This document shows positions 17,181 through 25,852 of a stretch of DNA of 64,000 nt, piece by piece. Position numbers and translations under genes: made by a program. Below the pieces are notes generated by a model. It did not search any database and had not been told where the DNA came from. It worked only from the letters and a program-made list of their open reading frames with translations. The DNA comes from Streptomyces sp. NBC_00557. GTDB taxonomy: Bacteria > Actinomycetota > Actinomycetes > Streptomycetales > Streptomycetaceae. Numbering within the stretch: position 1 is the first letter of the stretch; each line of letters opens with the position of its first letter. The stretch lies in the NCBI RefSeq assembly GCF_036345995.1, contig NZ_CP107796.1, positions 8,494,001 to 8,558,000 on the forward strand, written 5' to 3'.

Positions 17181-18080
17181 TTGCGCAGTGCAGTTCAGGC
17201 CGTTCGGGTTTCCGGTCTTGCCGTAGCCCTCTTGCTGGGAGGCGCGGCGGGGGTGTCGGCCGCCGAGGGCGCGAGCCCGGCTCCAGGCGGCAGCCCGTCT
17301 TCGGGGGTCCGCCTGGAGTACCACGTGGCTCAGAACCTCCCGCTGGAGGCGGGTGACGACATCTCGTTCAGCCTTGAGGGAATGCCACCGGGGTGGGACA
17401 GGGTCGAGGTCACCTCCCCGGCTCTGCAGGAGCCGATCCCCTTGACTCCCCTGAAGAAGGGGTCGACGCAGTCGGTTCAGGTGGACGCGCCGGGAACGGA
17501 CCACCGTGTCCGCTCGGGCCTGCGCGCGGGCACCTATCCGGTCACCGCGACGAGCCACGGTCGTACCATCGCCACCGCACAACTCAAGGTCCTGGCCGAG
17601 AACGCTGCGCAGATCTACCGGTTGGTCATTGGTCCCAGGAACGCCTCCCCCGGCAGCGGCACACCCGCCTCCCTCCGGCCGGGCAGCGAGGTCCGGGTGG
17701 TCCTCACCGACCTGCGGGCCGCACCGGGGGAGGACTCCCTCACCGCCACGTCGCCCATCTTCAAGGGTCCGTTGACGATCAGGACGGGCAGCCCGGACGA
17801 CCCCGGCTGCAAATGCGACGACCCCGGAACGGTCTACGCGGGCCACGGACAGCTGCGACGCGACGTATCCGACGGCCGCTACACCGTGACCGTGGTCAGC
17901 CACCACGGGCAGCAGACCACGAAGCAGCACGTCACGATCGCCGGCCAGCCTGTCGCGGACGGCAGCGGCCCGTCCTGGGCGGTCGCCGGTGGCGTCGCGG
18001 CCGCGGGGCTGGCACTCGCCTCCGGCGGCGCGCTCGCGGTACGGCGCCGCCGCTCACGGAAGGCTGCACCCTCCGCCTAG
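17181..18080 (+). CDS. Secreted, C-terminally membrane-anchored protein
   Basis: A 299-aa surface protein. The signal peptide is LRSAVQAVRVSGLAVALLLG with cleavage near VSAAEG. Two beta-sandwich-like domains follow, one with GVRLEYHVAQNLPLEAGDD and another with RLVIGPRNASPGSGTPASL. A CKCDD motif lies in between. The C-terminus WAVAGGVAAAGLALASGGAL then AVRRRRSRK is a transmembrane helix with a positive tail. There is no LPxTG sortase signal. The TTG at 17181 is chosen for GAAGGGGG 7 nt upstream; the TTG one codon earlier is also possible. It precedes the protease gene by 178 bp and could be co-transcribed with it. Confidence 0.75.
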   Translation: MRSAVQAVRVSGLAVALLLGGAAGVSAAEGASPAPGGSPSSGVRLEYHVAQNLPLEAGDDISFSLEGMPPGWDRVEVTSPALQEPIPLTPLKKGSTQSVQVDAPGTDHRVRSGLRAGTYPVTATSHGRTIATAQLKVLAENAAQIYRLVIGPRNASPGSGTPASLRPGSEVRVVLTDLRAAPGEDSLTATSPIFKGPLTIRTGSPDDPGCKCDDPGTVYAGHGQLRRDVSDGRYTVTVVSHHGQQTTKQHVTIAGQPVADGSGPSWAVAGGVAAAGLALASGGALAVRRRRSRKAAPSA

Positions 18081-18258
18081 CGGCGGACCCTGCGGCCGCG
18101 GACCGTCCCCTGGGCGGGTCGAGCGGGCACCGGTGGGCGCGCGCCGAACTGTGTTCCCCGCCTTCTTCGCCTTCCTCGGTTCTTCCTTCGTCTTTCCTTT
18201 GCTTCCTCCGGCCGCTTCCGGTCCGGAGGCAGTTCGTCCATGACTCAGAAAGCATTCC

Positions 18259-20262
18259 TTGCATACTTCACACAGACGAATATCGCGCCTCGTGGTCCTC
18301 GTGGCCGGAACTGTCCTGCTCCTGACCGGAGGGGGGAGCCTCGCCCAGGCGCAGGCCATGGTTCAGGACGTCACAGCGGCGCCCCACCTGAGTCCGGCGA
18401 CGGTGAAGTCCGACGGCCCGTCCGCTGGAACCTCAGCCGGACCGTCCGGTGAACCCGCGTCCTCGTCCTCTGCCAGCCCCTCGGCCGGGACCGGCACCGG
18501 GGAGCCCTCGGTCTCACCCTCGGCGAGCGCGAGCGGGGCGGCCGCGACCGAGACCGGCGACGACGGCTTTTCGGACGAGGACGCCATCCGCTTCTGGACG
18601 CCTGCCCGCATGGCCTCGGCCACCGACCCGGCACAGCACGCGCAGCAGGCGGACCCGAGCGCCAGGGCCCGGTTGCGGCGGGCGGCGCCGGCCGCTCCTG
18701 GCGTGGCGGCCGACATGCCGACCGCGGAGCACATCCTCGGCCTGCCGTCCGTCGGGACGATCTTCACCTACGACACGGACCCGACCACCCAGCGGATGCA
18801 CGCGCACCATTGCACCGCCAGCGTGGTGGAGAGCCCCGGGCGCAATCTGATCCTGACCGCGGGGCACTGCGACGGGGGTAAGGCCGTCTTCGTCCCCATG
18901 TACGCTGCCGAAAAGACGCTGGACAAGCAGACCTTCGGGTTCTACCGGGTCGCGAAGTTCTTCACCGACAACCGGTACGTGCACAACAGCAAGAAGCCCA
19001 TCTCCGACCTGGACTTCTCCTTCGGTCGGCTCGAGCCTTCGAGGAGCGGCAAGCAGGCGCAGGACGTGGTGGGCGCGAACACGCTGGTGCGCACGCCGGG
19101 TTACCTGAACAAGGTCACGTTGCTGGGCTACCCCGCCAGCCACGACCCCGAGGACCATCCGGTGCGGTGCCCCACGCAGACGGAGGCGCTGCCGGGCTTC
19201 TACCAGATCCAGGCCAAGTGCCGTGGCATGTGGGGCGGTGTCTCCGGCGGTCCCTGGTTCTCCAAGGTGGACTGGGCGAAGGGCACCGGGGAGATCATCG
19301 GCAACGTCGGCGGGTACAACGGCGGCGGCAACGACGACGACGTCGACTGGCTCACCTACAGCCCCATGCACGGCGACTGGTTCTTCCGTCTGTACGACGA
19401 GGCCAAGAACAACCAGGTCCCCCAGCACGGCAGCACCTACAACCAGCCGCCGCTGCCGTACTCCATGGGCGGCGGTGAGACCTGGTCCCATGCCAAGCTG
19501 CTGGCCTCGGGCGAGTACACCGGCGACGGCAAGGGCGACCTGATCGTGGTCTGGACCGACGGCGAGGTCACCCTGTACACCGGCGACGGCAACGGCGGCT
19601 TCACCGGCGAGCGCCAACTGTCCGCGCGCCACGGCATCTTCCAGAACACCAAGTCCATCACTGGTGGGGACTTCGCCGGCGGCACCCGCTCCGACCTGCT
19701 GGTGGTGTTCGACTCCGGCGAGGTCAGACTCTTCCCCGACATCGGCACCAAGGGCCTGGACGACGGGATCAAACTCGCCGACGCCGGATCCATCTGGAGC
19801 CACGCCGACCAGATCACCGGCGGCAGCTTCGGCACCGCGAAATACATCAGCGACCTGCTGGTGCGCTGGAGCGACGGCGAAGTCACCGACTACACCGCCG
19901 TCGGCGACAAGGGTTTCGGCACCGAACACCAGCTGCAGAAGAAGAACAGCGCCTGGAAGGACGCCACCCTGGTCACCGCGTGCGACTTCACCAGCGGCAA
20001 CAACTGGGACACCCTGGTGCGCTGGTCCGACGGACACGTCTCCCAGTTCCAGGACACCGGCCCCAGCGGCACCGGCAAGGAAATCCAGATGGCTCCGGCC
20101 GGCAGCATCTGGTCCCACGACTCGGTGATGACAGCGGGCAGCTACGACTCCAACGGCTGGCCGGACGACCTCGTCGTCCGCTGGTCCGACGGCGAGACCA
20201 CCATGTACACGCACACCGGCGCCACCTTCGGCACCGAACACATGCTCGTCGCCCCCAAGTAG
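18259..20262 (+). CDS. Secreted trypsin-like serine protease with FG-GAP-type repeats
   Basis: A 667-aa exported endopeptidase. Signal peptide to about residue 32 (LVVLVAGTVLLLTGGGSLAQ), then a Ser/Pro/Ala-rich linker to about residue 100. The S1 protease domain has His in LILTAGHCDGG, Asp in SDLDFSFGRLE and Ser in GGVSGGPWFSK, with paired Cys round both His and Ser. The last ~280 residues are five repeats of the VCBS/FG-GAP type, each like GDGKGDLIVVWTDGEVTLYT or SDLLVRWSDGEVTDYT, a beta-propeller for binding or stability. The start TTG at 18259 is weakly supported; a GTG ~10 codons on would still leave a signal peptide. A hairpin follows at 20291. Confidence 0.88.
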   Translation: MHTSHRRISRLVVLVAGTVLLLTGGGSLAQAQAMVQDVTAAPHLSPATVKSDGPSAGTSAGPSGEPASSSSASPSAGTGTGEPSVSPSASASGAAATETGDDGFSDEDAIRFWTPARMASATDPAQHAQQADPSARARLRRAAPAAPGVAADMPTAEHILGLPSVGTIFTYDTDPTTQRMHAHHCTASVVESPGRNLILTAGHCDGGKAVFVPMYAAEKTLDKQTFGFYRVAKFFTDNRYVHNSKKPISDLDFSFGRLEPSRSGKQAQDVVGANTLVRTPGYLNKVTLLGYPASHDPEDHPVRCPTQTEALPGFYQIQAKCRGMWGGVSGGPWFSKVDWAKGTGEIIGNVGGYNGGGNDDDVDWLTYSPMHGDWFFRLYDEAKNNQVPQHGSTYNQPPLPYSMGGGETWSHAKLLASGEYTGDGKGDLIVVWTDGEVTLYTGDGNGGFTGERQLSARHGIFQNTKSITGGDFAGGTRSDLLVVFDSGEVRLFPDIGTKGLDDGIKLADAGSIWSHADQITGGSFGTAKYISDLLVRWSDGEVTDYTAVGDKGFGTEHQLQKKNSAWKDATLVTACDFTSGNNWDTLVRWSDGHVSQFQDTGPSGTGKEIQMAPAGSIWSHDSVMTAGSYDSNGWPDDLVVRWSDGETTMYTHTGATFGTEHMLVAPK

Positions 20263-20290
20263 CCACCCCACAACCTGCCCCACAGCGGGC

Positions 20291-20328
20291 GGATCCGGGT
20301 GCCCGAACCCACAGCGCCACCCGGATCC
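20291..20328 (+). terminator. Hairpin terminator after protease gene
   Basis: A perfect 11-bp stem: GGATCCGGGTG at 20291-20301 pairs with CACCCGGATCC at 20318-20328, with a 16-nt loop. It lies 28 bp past the protease stop and is followed by a pyrimidine-rich run. Confidence 0.75.
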
Positions 20329-20850
20329 CTCTGCAGGGCTATCCCCGCGGCTCGTTCCTACGGGCCTATGTCCAGCGCATCCCGGTCGCGATTCACGCGT
20401 CGCCGACACAACTGCAGAGGATCACCACGCCAAGGCCGAGCTCATCGCGTCCTACATCAACAGTGCACCCGAGGAGTACCTGACCGCGAGGCCGCATCCG
20501 TCGGACAGAGCGGCCTCGCCAGCCGGGCGGATGGGATGGGGTCTACTTCTTTCGGTGCGAAAGGTCAGCGGCGGCAACCGCCTTATGGAGGCGGGGTGTT
20601 CGCCCTGCGGCACGCGGCACGTGGTATGGCTGGCTGAGGGGACCGGCCGCCGGGCACATCGCGGCTCCTTCCGCAGGATGCCTGCTGGCCTGCCGTGTCC
20701 GCCGGAACGGGCCGCGATACACGCTGCTGCGCGTACAGGCCCGTCAGCGGCGGTGCATGCTGCACAACGTCTGACCTCCGCTGCCCGGATCGGCACAGCT
20801 GCGGACCGGCAACCGGGTCGGCAGCCTGGTCGCCGATGTTGGTCGCGTCC
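20329..20850. other. Gene-free stretch
   Basis: Reading both strands shows only short, badly composed frames. I see no RNA gene or IS end. Confidence 0.4.
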
Positions 20851-21495
20851 TCAGTACATGGTGACGGACACCCCGCACAGGCCGCGTGCGTGCGCCGCGG
20901 CATGCCGCCACATCCGCAGCGGACCGTCCAGGACGCTCTCCTCTTCGTCGCCGTAGCCCAGCCAGTCCTGGTCCTGGGCCTTCGCACGTTCTTCCGGCGT
21001 GAAGCCCAGTGCCTGCTCGACAGCAGGAAGCGTCTGGCGCACCTCGGCGGAGGTGAGGAGGAAGTTGCCGCACCAGCCAGGCAGGAGGGCGGCCCGGGCG
21101 GGGCCGATGGCGTGGAGAAAAGATCTCAGCGCGTACTCCTTGCTCTTGACCGAAACGAAGATGTCCTCCGCGTCGGTGACCAGGTCCCATACGTGGGTGA
21201 GCAGTGAGAAGTCGTCGTCGCCCGGCAGGCCGTCGTACATCTTCTGCACGTGTCTTCCGGAAGCGGTCAGCTCCAGGAAGGACTCCAGAGCGTCCGCCTC
21301 CCTTTGGCGGTACTGGCCGAAGGGGTTCCACCACGTTCGGAAGTCCGGCAGAGGCTCCCGGCACCAGCGTTCCCAGCGTTGTCGGGCGAACGGCTCGTCC
21401 CGCTCCGCAGCGATCAGTGGGAGCAGCCGCGGCGCCAAAGCGTTGATGAAGCCATCGTCGTGGGCGCTGATGGACCAGGCCGAGGTGAAACCCAT
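20851..21495 (-). CDS. Hypothetical protein
   Basis: A 214-aa soluble, Trp- and Glu-rich protein with no signal peptide or membrane segment. It reads MGFTSAWSISAHDDGFINAL at the start, with LPDFRTWWNPFGQYRQREAD and VWDLVTDAEDIFVSVKSKEY in the middle. The C-terminus RMWRHAAAHARGLCGVSVTM may form a helix pair. The codon bias is strong and the frame unbroken, so it is probably real. I do not recognise the family. The size, acidity and single-gene setting would fit a stray immunity-type protein, but that is a guess. Confidence 0.6.
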   Translation of the reverse strand: MGFTSAWSISAHDDGFINALAPRLLPLIAAERDEPFARQRWERWCREPLPDFRTWWNPFGQYRQREADALESFLELTASGRHVQKMYDGLPGDDDFSLLTHVWDLVTDAEDIFVSVKSKEYALRSFLHAIGPARAALLPGWCGNFLLTSAEVRQTLPAVEQALGFTPEERAKAQDQDWLGYGDEEESVLDGPLRMWRHAAAHARGLCGVSVTMY

Positions 21496-21873
21496 GCCAG
21501 GACGGTACGAGGCACCACTGACAGCCGGGCCCGAGCCGGGCGGGAGCGGCCGAACCTGCAGAGGGAATCGGTTTACGACGTGCCGGTGTTCGCTGCGGCC
21601 GGATTGCCGCTACGAAGACCACCCCGTGGTCGAATCCCGGGGCAAAGGCGGCTGGGTTCAGTCGGGGACGTCCGGGCCGACGAGAATGCCGAGGTCGATC
21701 TCGAAGACGACCAGGGGACACGGATCCGCCGCGCTGTCACCTCAGCGAGGAGCGGGGCGAGCACGCGGTAATCGCGTGATCAGCACGGGCGTGCCGGGGC
21801 GGAGCACGGGACCCGTTCACCTCGTGTCCGCGCCTCGCTGGCCCTGATCGGGCCGGTCGGCGCGGGCTCGCGT
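21496..21873. other. Gene-free stretch
   Basis: No frame with acceptable composition. The sequence GGTCGAATCCCGG near 21631 looks like part of a tRNA T-arm, but no acceptor or anticodon stem surrounds it. Confidence 0.35.
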
Positions 21874-22431
21874 GTGCTCCTGCTGCGCCTCTCGGCCGGT
21901 ACGGGTGGAACCGTCAGCGCCGGCGCGTTGGTCCTCGTGTACGTCGCTGTCCGCTACCGGGCGTGGGTGATCTGGCTGATCGTCGGCTGGTCCGTGGCCG
22001 CCCTCGTGCACGCCCCGGAGGATCGTGCGGAAGCGCCGGAGCATGAAGAAGAGGAGCTGCCCGTCGAAGCGGCGGCCGACCCCCTGCCGGGCATCGTGCA
22101 GGCACTCATCGGCGACGCCCCCGGTGTCCACCTGAAGACGGTCGTCCAGCACCTTCACGAAACCGGCCAGGACACGGCCTGCACGACCGCCGACGTCACC
22201 GCCGCTCTCGACCGCCGCGGCGTCCCCATCCGAGCCTCCGTGCGAGACGCCGCTGGAAGGGTCAATCGAGCGGTGCACCGGGACGACTTGCAGGCCTGGA
22301 TCGACGCCCGCCCCCTGGCCGCTCCCGTGACCCTCTCCAAGAGCCGTAGCAGCATCCCTACTACGGCCGTGACCAGCGATGTAGCAGAAGCCGCTACGCC
22401 CGTAGCTACGCCTCCTACACCCCACGAATGA
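21874..22431 (+). CDS. Membrane protein with winged-helix-like C-terminus
   Basis: A 185-aa protein. Residues ~10-48 hold one or two hydrophobic helices (GGTVSAGALVLVYVAVRYRA and VIWLIVGWSVAALVHA). An acidic linker (EAPEHEEEELPVEAAA) follows, then a domain GVHLKTVVQHLHETGQDTAC and TTADVTAALDRRGVPIRASV that resembles a small winged helix. This layout is common for small membrane proteins of integrative elements in actinomycetes, but no transfer or integrase gene is next to it. The GTG at 21874 is used; the open frame continues upstream without a better start, so the N-terminus may be incomplete. Confidence 0.55.
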   Translation: MLLLRLSAGTGGTVSAGALVLVYVAVRYRAWVIWLIVGWSVAALVHAPEDRAEAPEHEEEELPVEAAADPLPGIVQALIGDAPGVHLKTVVQHLHETGQDTACTTADVTAALDRRGVPIRASVRDAAGRVNRAVHRDDLQAWIDARPLAAPVTLSKSRSSIPTTAVTSDVAEAATPVATPPTPHE

Positions 22432-22801
22432 CCCTGGGAAGCCCGATGCCGTACGAGTACTTCCTGCCGCTCCTGCGACGCGATCTCACCGGAAAGACGC
22501 GACCGCCGAGCCTACGCCGACGACGACTTGGTCCAGCATCGACGTGCCGTGCACGGCGGCCTGGCCCCGGCCGCCGGGGGACGGCGTCCGGCCGGTGCAT
22601 GCGGAGGCTCGGGGTGACGGCTGCCTGCCGTCGGGGTCGCTTCTGTTCTTCATGTTCCTGCTCGCTGCGGTCCTGGCCAACTGCTGGAGTCACTGACCAG
22701 ACGTGGCCACACCGTTGCGTCACAAGATCGTCCCTTGGGATACACGCACGCCCGCGGCCGGGCATGATGCCCCATCAGGATCAACCAGATCATGGGGGGC
22801 C
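22432..22801. other. Gene-free stretch
   Basis: A plus-strand piece MPYEYFLPLLRRDLTGKT at 22447 ends in Arg-rich, poorly composed sequence; it may be a decayed gene start. Nothing else is seen. Confidence 0.3.
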
Positions 22802-23398
22802 ATGAGCGCGCCCGCACGCCGCAGATCAGCAACACCTGCCGTGCCTGGTTGCGCGGTCCTCTCGTTGGCCGGGGCCGTGCTGCTGCTGATCACCAATGTG
22901 CCGGTCGGCGCCATCCTGCTGCTTGTCGCTGCTGGCGTATCCCTGGGGGTTGGGCGGCACAAGGCGCAGCAGGCCGCCGAGCGGTACCGGATCCGCTCCT
23001 TGCTATCCGCGGAGATCGCTCGCTACCACGCCATGGTCCCGGCGGAGTTCGAGCGTGCGGTGGCGTTCCTGTGCGAGCGCGACGGATGCACTGGCGTCCG
23101 CGTCGTCGGCGGTGCCGGGGGTCTTGGCGCGGACGTCATCGCCACCGCCCCGGACTGCCGGCGGATCATGATCCAGTGCAAGCGGTACGGGCCGACGAAG
23201 AAGGTTGGCTCGCCGGATCTTCAGCGGTTCGGGGGGACCTGCTACACGGTGCACGGCGCCCACGTCGCCGTGGTCGTGACGACCAGCGTCTTCACGAAGC
23301 CAGCGGCTGACTACGGTGTCCGCCAGGGGATCCGGCTCGTCGACAACGGGGCGCTGGCCGGGTGGGCGACACGGACCGGCCCGGCGACCTGGATGTGA
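22802..23398 (+). CDS. Membrane-anchored Mrr-type restriction endonuclease
   Basis: A 198-aa nuclease. Residues ~15-55 form two hydrophobic segments (VLSLAGAVLLLITNVPVGAI and LLLVAAGVSLGVG). A basic linker leads to a PD-(D/E)XK domain: EFERAVAFLCERDGCTGVRV, GLGADVIATAPDCR with the metal-binding Asp, and IMIQCKRYGPTKKVG with the QxK pair. This is the Mrr_cat fold that cuts modified or foreign DNA. The TAVVVTTSVFTKPAADY-like region is the family's usual C-terminal helix. The ATG at 22802 follows GGGGGG. The next gene starts 4 nt after the stop, so the two are one operon. Confidence 0.85.
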   Translation: MSAPARRRSATPAVPGCAVLSLAGAVLLLITNVPVGAILLLVAAGVSLGVGRHKAQQAAERYRIRSLLSAEIARYHAMVPAEFERAVAFLCERDGCTGVRVVGGAGGLGADVIATAPDCRRIMIQCKRYGPTKKVGSPDLQRFGGTCYTVHGAHVAVVVTTSVFTKPAADYGVRQGIRLVDNGALAGWATRTGPATWM

Positions 23399-23402
23399 TG
23401 AC

Positions 23403-24119
23403 GTGACAGAGCAGCTACTTCACATCGGCGGCCGCAGTCTCACGGTCACGGCCGCGGCCGACTGGGTCACTCGCTACTTCGACGAGAACGCCAACCGGCA
23501 CGCGGCAGCCACCCGCGCCGGCGGCGTGTACGCGTGGCCGGCCTACGACCGCCTCGACACCGGGAGCGGGCCGAACGAAGCCAACGACGGCGATTTCCTT
23601 GCCCCAGGCATGCTCAACGCAGGACCGTCGATCGCTGGCATGTCCTCCCTTCACACGGTCCGCGGCACGCTGGAACGAGCCCTCGCAGCGGTGCCGGTCG
23701 ATCTCAGCCTGGAGGCGGCGGTGGAGCAGGACCGGCACCGTCAGCTGCTCGGCGACCTCGTCCGAGTCCTCGACCCGTACCGATCACTGCCCGGCGTGCA
23801 GCTCACGATCCTGTCGAAGATCTTGCACCGTAAGCGCCCGCTGCTGGTCCCGCTGTTCGATGACAACGTCCGTAGCTGCTACGGGAGGTGGAGACCGACG
23901 CCGGGCTACCCGATGCGATGGGTTCGGAACCGGCCGGATGCGGAGTTCTTCCCTCTCCTCGCGGAGCACCTCGTGCATGATCTGGCAACCCAGGCGGAGG
24001 TGTGGGCGCGACTGGCGGCGCTCGTGCCGGCGGAAGTGACGCCACTGCGCCTGCTCGACGCGATCGCCTGGGGGATCGGAGGAAGGCACCCGAATCTTCC
24101 CTCCGCGAGCACGGCGTAG
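23403..24119 (+). CDS. DUF6308-family protein, HhH-glycosylase-like
   Basis: A 238-aa soluble protein. The block GVQLTILSKILHRKRPLLVP then LFDDNVRSCYG (about residues 138-168) matches what I know of DUF6308 proteins. It resembles the helix-hairpin-helix and following Asp of HhH DNA glycosylases (xSKxLhxKRPxLxPxxD). The N-terminal 90 residues include AWPAYDRLDTG. The GTG start is 4 nt after the Mrr-type nuclease stop, so the two are co-translated. A DNA-lesion or modified-base recognition role beside the nuclease is an inference; no lyase Lys or glycosylase activity has been shown for the family as far as I know. Confidence 0.65.
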   Translation: MTEQLLHIGGRSLTVTAAADWVTRYFDENANRHAAATRAGGVYAWPAYDRLDTGSGPNEANDGDFLAPGMLNAGPSIAGMSSLHTVRGTLERALAAVPVDLSLEAAVEQDRHRQLLGDLVRVLDPYRSLPGVQLTILSKILHRKRPLLVPLFDDNVRSCYGRWRPTPGYPMRWVRNRPDAEFFPLLAEHLVHDLATQAEVWARLAALVPAEVTPLRLLDAIAWGIGGRHPNLPSASTA

Positions 24120-24179
24120 CGGGCCGTGCCACACTGAGCCCGAGGCCCCGCCGAGTCCCCCGTCGACGGCGGGCGCTCG

Positions 24180-24826
24180 TCAATCGCTCAGGACGTTTCG
24201 CAGTCGCCAGTCGTGATATCGGGACCTCACCCTCTCCCAAAGGCGTGGTCGGTGATGGTCGACTGCTGGGTCAGCATCGAGCCAAGAACGCGCTTGATCC
24301 ATTACATGGTCGATGACATCAACAAGGTGGTCCGACTGTTCTCGGAGCCTTTCATCTACCTCGTAGACCGCAGCATCCCGCCGAAGCGCAGCCGCCCACC
24401 ACTCATCCAAGACCCTCAGAGGCCGGTCATCTGCTCTGCATGGCTCTCGGCGCTCATCCTCTCCAGCGACGACACCGACAGGCGCAGGAGCGACTACTGG
24501 AACCACATCCGCTTGAGAGCCTCGTTCACGGCATAGCGTGCCCCCGCAGGCGTCTCAGTGGCCGTAGCTTCCGGGTGCTGGATGTGTGCAACCATCACCC
24601 CTCGTGCATGGGCCACCGCCATCCGGACCTCTTCCACCGTCCCGAAGTACGCGGCATGCGCCTCGCGTCGGCTCTGCTGCCGAGCGTCGAACCTCTGACC
24701 TCGGACCTGCATCCGGACTGCCTCCAGCGAGGCCCGGGCCTGCGACCTGGCACCCAGCCAGCCAATCGCACTGCCAAGGGCAGTTGCTCCCGCGCCCCAC
24801 AACGCTCCTTGAATCTGCGGATCCAT
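24180..24826 (-). pseudogene. Hypothetical protein, nonsense codon plus frameshift
   Basis: One protein-like sequence needs two repairs. It starts MDPQIQGALWGAGATALGSA (an N-terminal hydrophobic helix), continues IGWLGARSQARASLEAVRMQ and NEALKRMWFQ, and meets an in-frame TAG at 24494-24496. The same frame then goes on sensibly as SLLRLSVSSLERMSAESHAE to about 24425. After that a second frame carries VLDEWWAAALRRDAAVYEVD to the stop at 24180. This looks like the ~200-aa actinobacterial family with an N-terminal membrane helix and helical cytosolic domain. Either the gene is dead or there are two sequencing errors. Confidence 0.65.
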
Positions 24827-25155
24827 GGCCCCGTCTCTTCTCACCCCGGTCCGATCGTCTCGGACAGCGCGGGGAAGGCTAACCGGCCGACTCCACCTCG
24901 CGAGGCCCCTGCGGTCGAGAGGCCGACCGGGGTACGGCGCGGGCCAACCACCGGTCGCTGCTGATCTGGGCAGGCAGCATCGTGGGCACGAGGTCGGCGG
25001 CACGAGGTGCTCCAGGCCCTGGACGCATTCCTCACGGGTGTCGGCCTGCACGCTGAACCGGATCACCATGAGCCCGGTGTGACGGGTGGGTTGGGTGGGC
25101 GCGGTCGGAATCTGTGAATCTGGCGGCGGAGGCGGCAGGCAATTTGCCGGGGCTT
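24827..25155. other. Gene-free stretch
   Basis: Only weak overlapping frames. It holds the upstream region of the broken minus-strand gene ending at 24826 and the 3' flank of the next minus-strand gene. Confidence 0.35.
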
Positions 25156-25431
25156 CTACCTGTTGATCAGGTAGCCGATGAAGAAGAAGAGGGCTATCAG
25201 CCCTGCGCAGCCCAGGCAGGACAAGACGGCGGCGACGTCACCCAGCGAGCCCGGCTCTTGAAGCGAAAGTGATGAGCCTTCCGGCGGGAGAAGGGCGTCC
25301 GGCCTTTCCCCGGCATTATGGTGGTGCCCTCCGTGGTGGCCATGATGGCCGCCGTGGTGCCCGCCGGCGTGACCACCTCCGTGCCCACCACCATGACCGC
25401 CAGCTCCTCCGCCACCATGACCAGCATTCAT
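25156..25431 (-). CDS. His/Gly-rich membrane peptide
   Basis: A 91-aa protein. Residues 1-40 are almost only Gly and His (HGGGHGGGHAGGHHGGHHGH then HGGHHH), with 13 His, a likely metal-binding segment. A short linker follows, then a C-terminal transmembrane helix SCLGCAGLIALFFFIGYLIN with two Cys (CLGC). The ATG at 25429-25431 follows GGGGG. It may store or sense Ni, Cu or Zn at the membrane, but no metal gene lies nearby. The repeated GGTGGCC-like codons also make it a low-complexity DNA stretch. Confidence 0.6.
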   Translation of the reverse strand: MNAGHGGGGAGGHGGGHGGGHAGGHHGGHHGHHGGHHHNAGERPDALLPPEGSSLSLQEPGSLGDVAAVLSCLGCAGLIALFFFIGYLINR

Positions 25432-25508
25432 GCGTGCCCCCGAGTCGGTCTACGATTCATCCTCCCCGGTGCCCGCTGTAGCGAACCTCGCGCTGGTGAG
25501 ACGCATAG

Positions 25509-25545
25509 CGGCCCCGCTCCGGATCGGATCGTCCAGGCGGGGCCG
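25509..25545 (-). terminator. Hairpin after small minus-strand frame
   Basis: A perfect 9-bp stem, CGGCCCCGC at 25509-25517 with GCGGGGCCG at 25537-25545. It starts 3 bp past the stop of the minus-strand frame at 25549, as expected for an intrinsic terminator. Confidence 0.55.
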
Positions 25546-25548
25546 TCG

Positions 25549-25701
25549 TCATGCGGTGGGTGGCTCGCCTACGGGTGGGTCAGCATCCCCAACGCGATCA
25601 CCAATCTGCGCCTTTTGAGCCGAGTCGTGAAGGAGCACTTCCCGCATCCCAAGCTGCAGCTCCAGGTAGCGGGCGATGACGTCGTCTGCGAACTCACTCA
25701 G
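25549..25701 (-). CDS. Possible small protein, non-ATG start
   Basis: A minus-strand frame reads LSEFADDVIARYLELQLGMR then EVLLHDSAQKAQIGDRVGDA and stops at 25549-25551, directly before a strong hairpin. AAGGAG at 25710-25715 lies 8 nt before a CTG at 25699-25701; there is no ATG, GTG or TTG in frame close by. The terminator and ribosome site support a real 50-aa gene with a CTG start. The opposite reading is a 3' fragment of a longer lost gene. Confidence 0.35.
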   Translation of the reverse strand: MSEFADDVIARYLELQLGMREVLLHDSAQKAQIGDRVGDADPPVGEPPTA

Positions 25702-25852
25702 GCGGACTTCTCCTTGCTGCTCGCCGACCGTCGGTGCTCGCCATGATGCCGCAGGTGCCTCCCCTATGTCGGCGGCGAGCCCGATCGAACACTTCGTCAC
25801 AGGATGGACACGCAGCCCACGCAAGTCGCGTCAGGCCGTCACGATCACCCGC

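Noticed and set aside
18514..20409. 631-codon minus-strand frame opposite the protease
   Set aside because: Shadow of the protease repeats; Val/Gly/Ala periodicity mirrors the plus-strand codons.
21625..21650. T-arm-like GGTCGAATCCCGG suggesting a tRNA or att site
   Set aside because: No acceptor, D-arm or anticodon stem can be folded around it and no integrase is adjacent.
25290..25430. Short-period GGTGGC/CATGATGGC repeats that could be a satellite or CRISPR-like array
   Set aside because: They are the codons of the Gly/His tract in the minus-strand peptide; no spacers of constant length.
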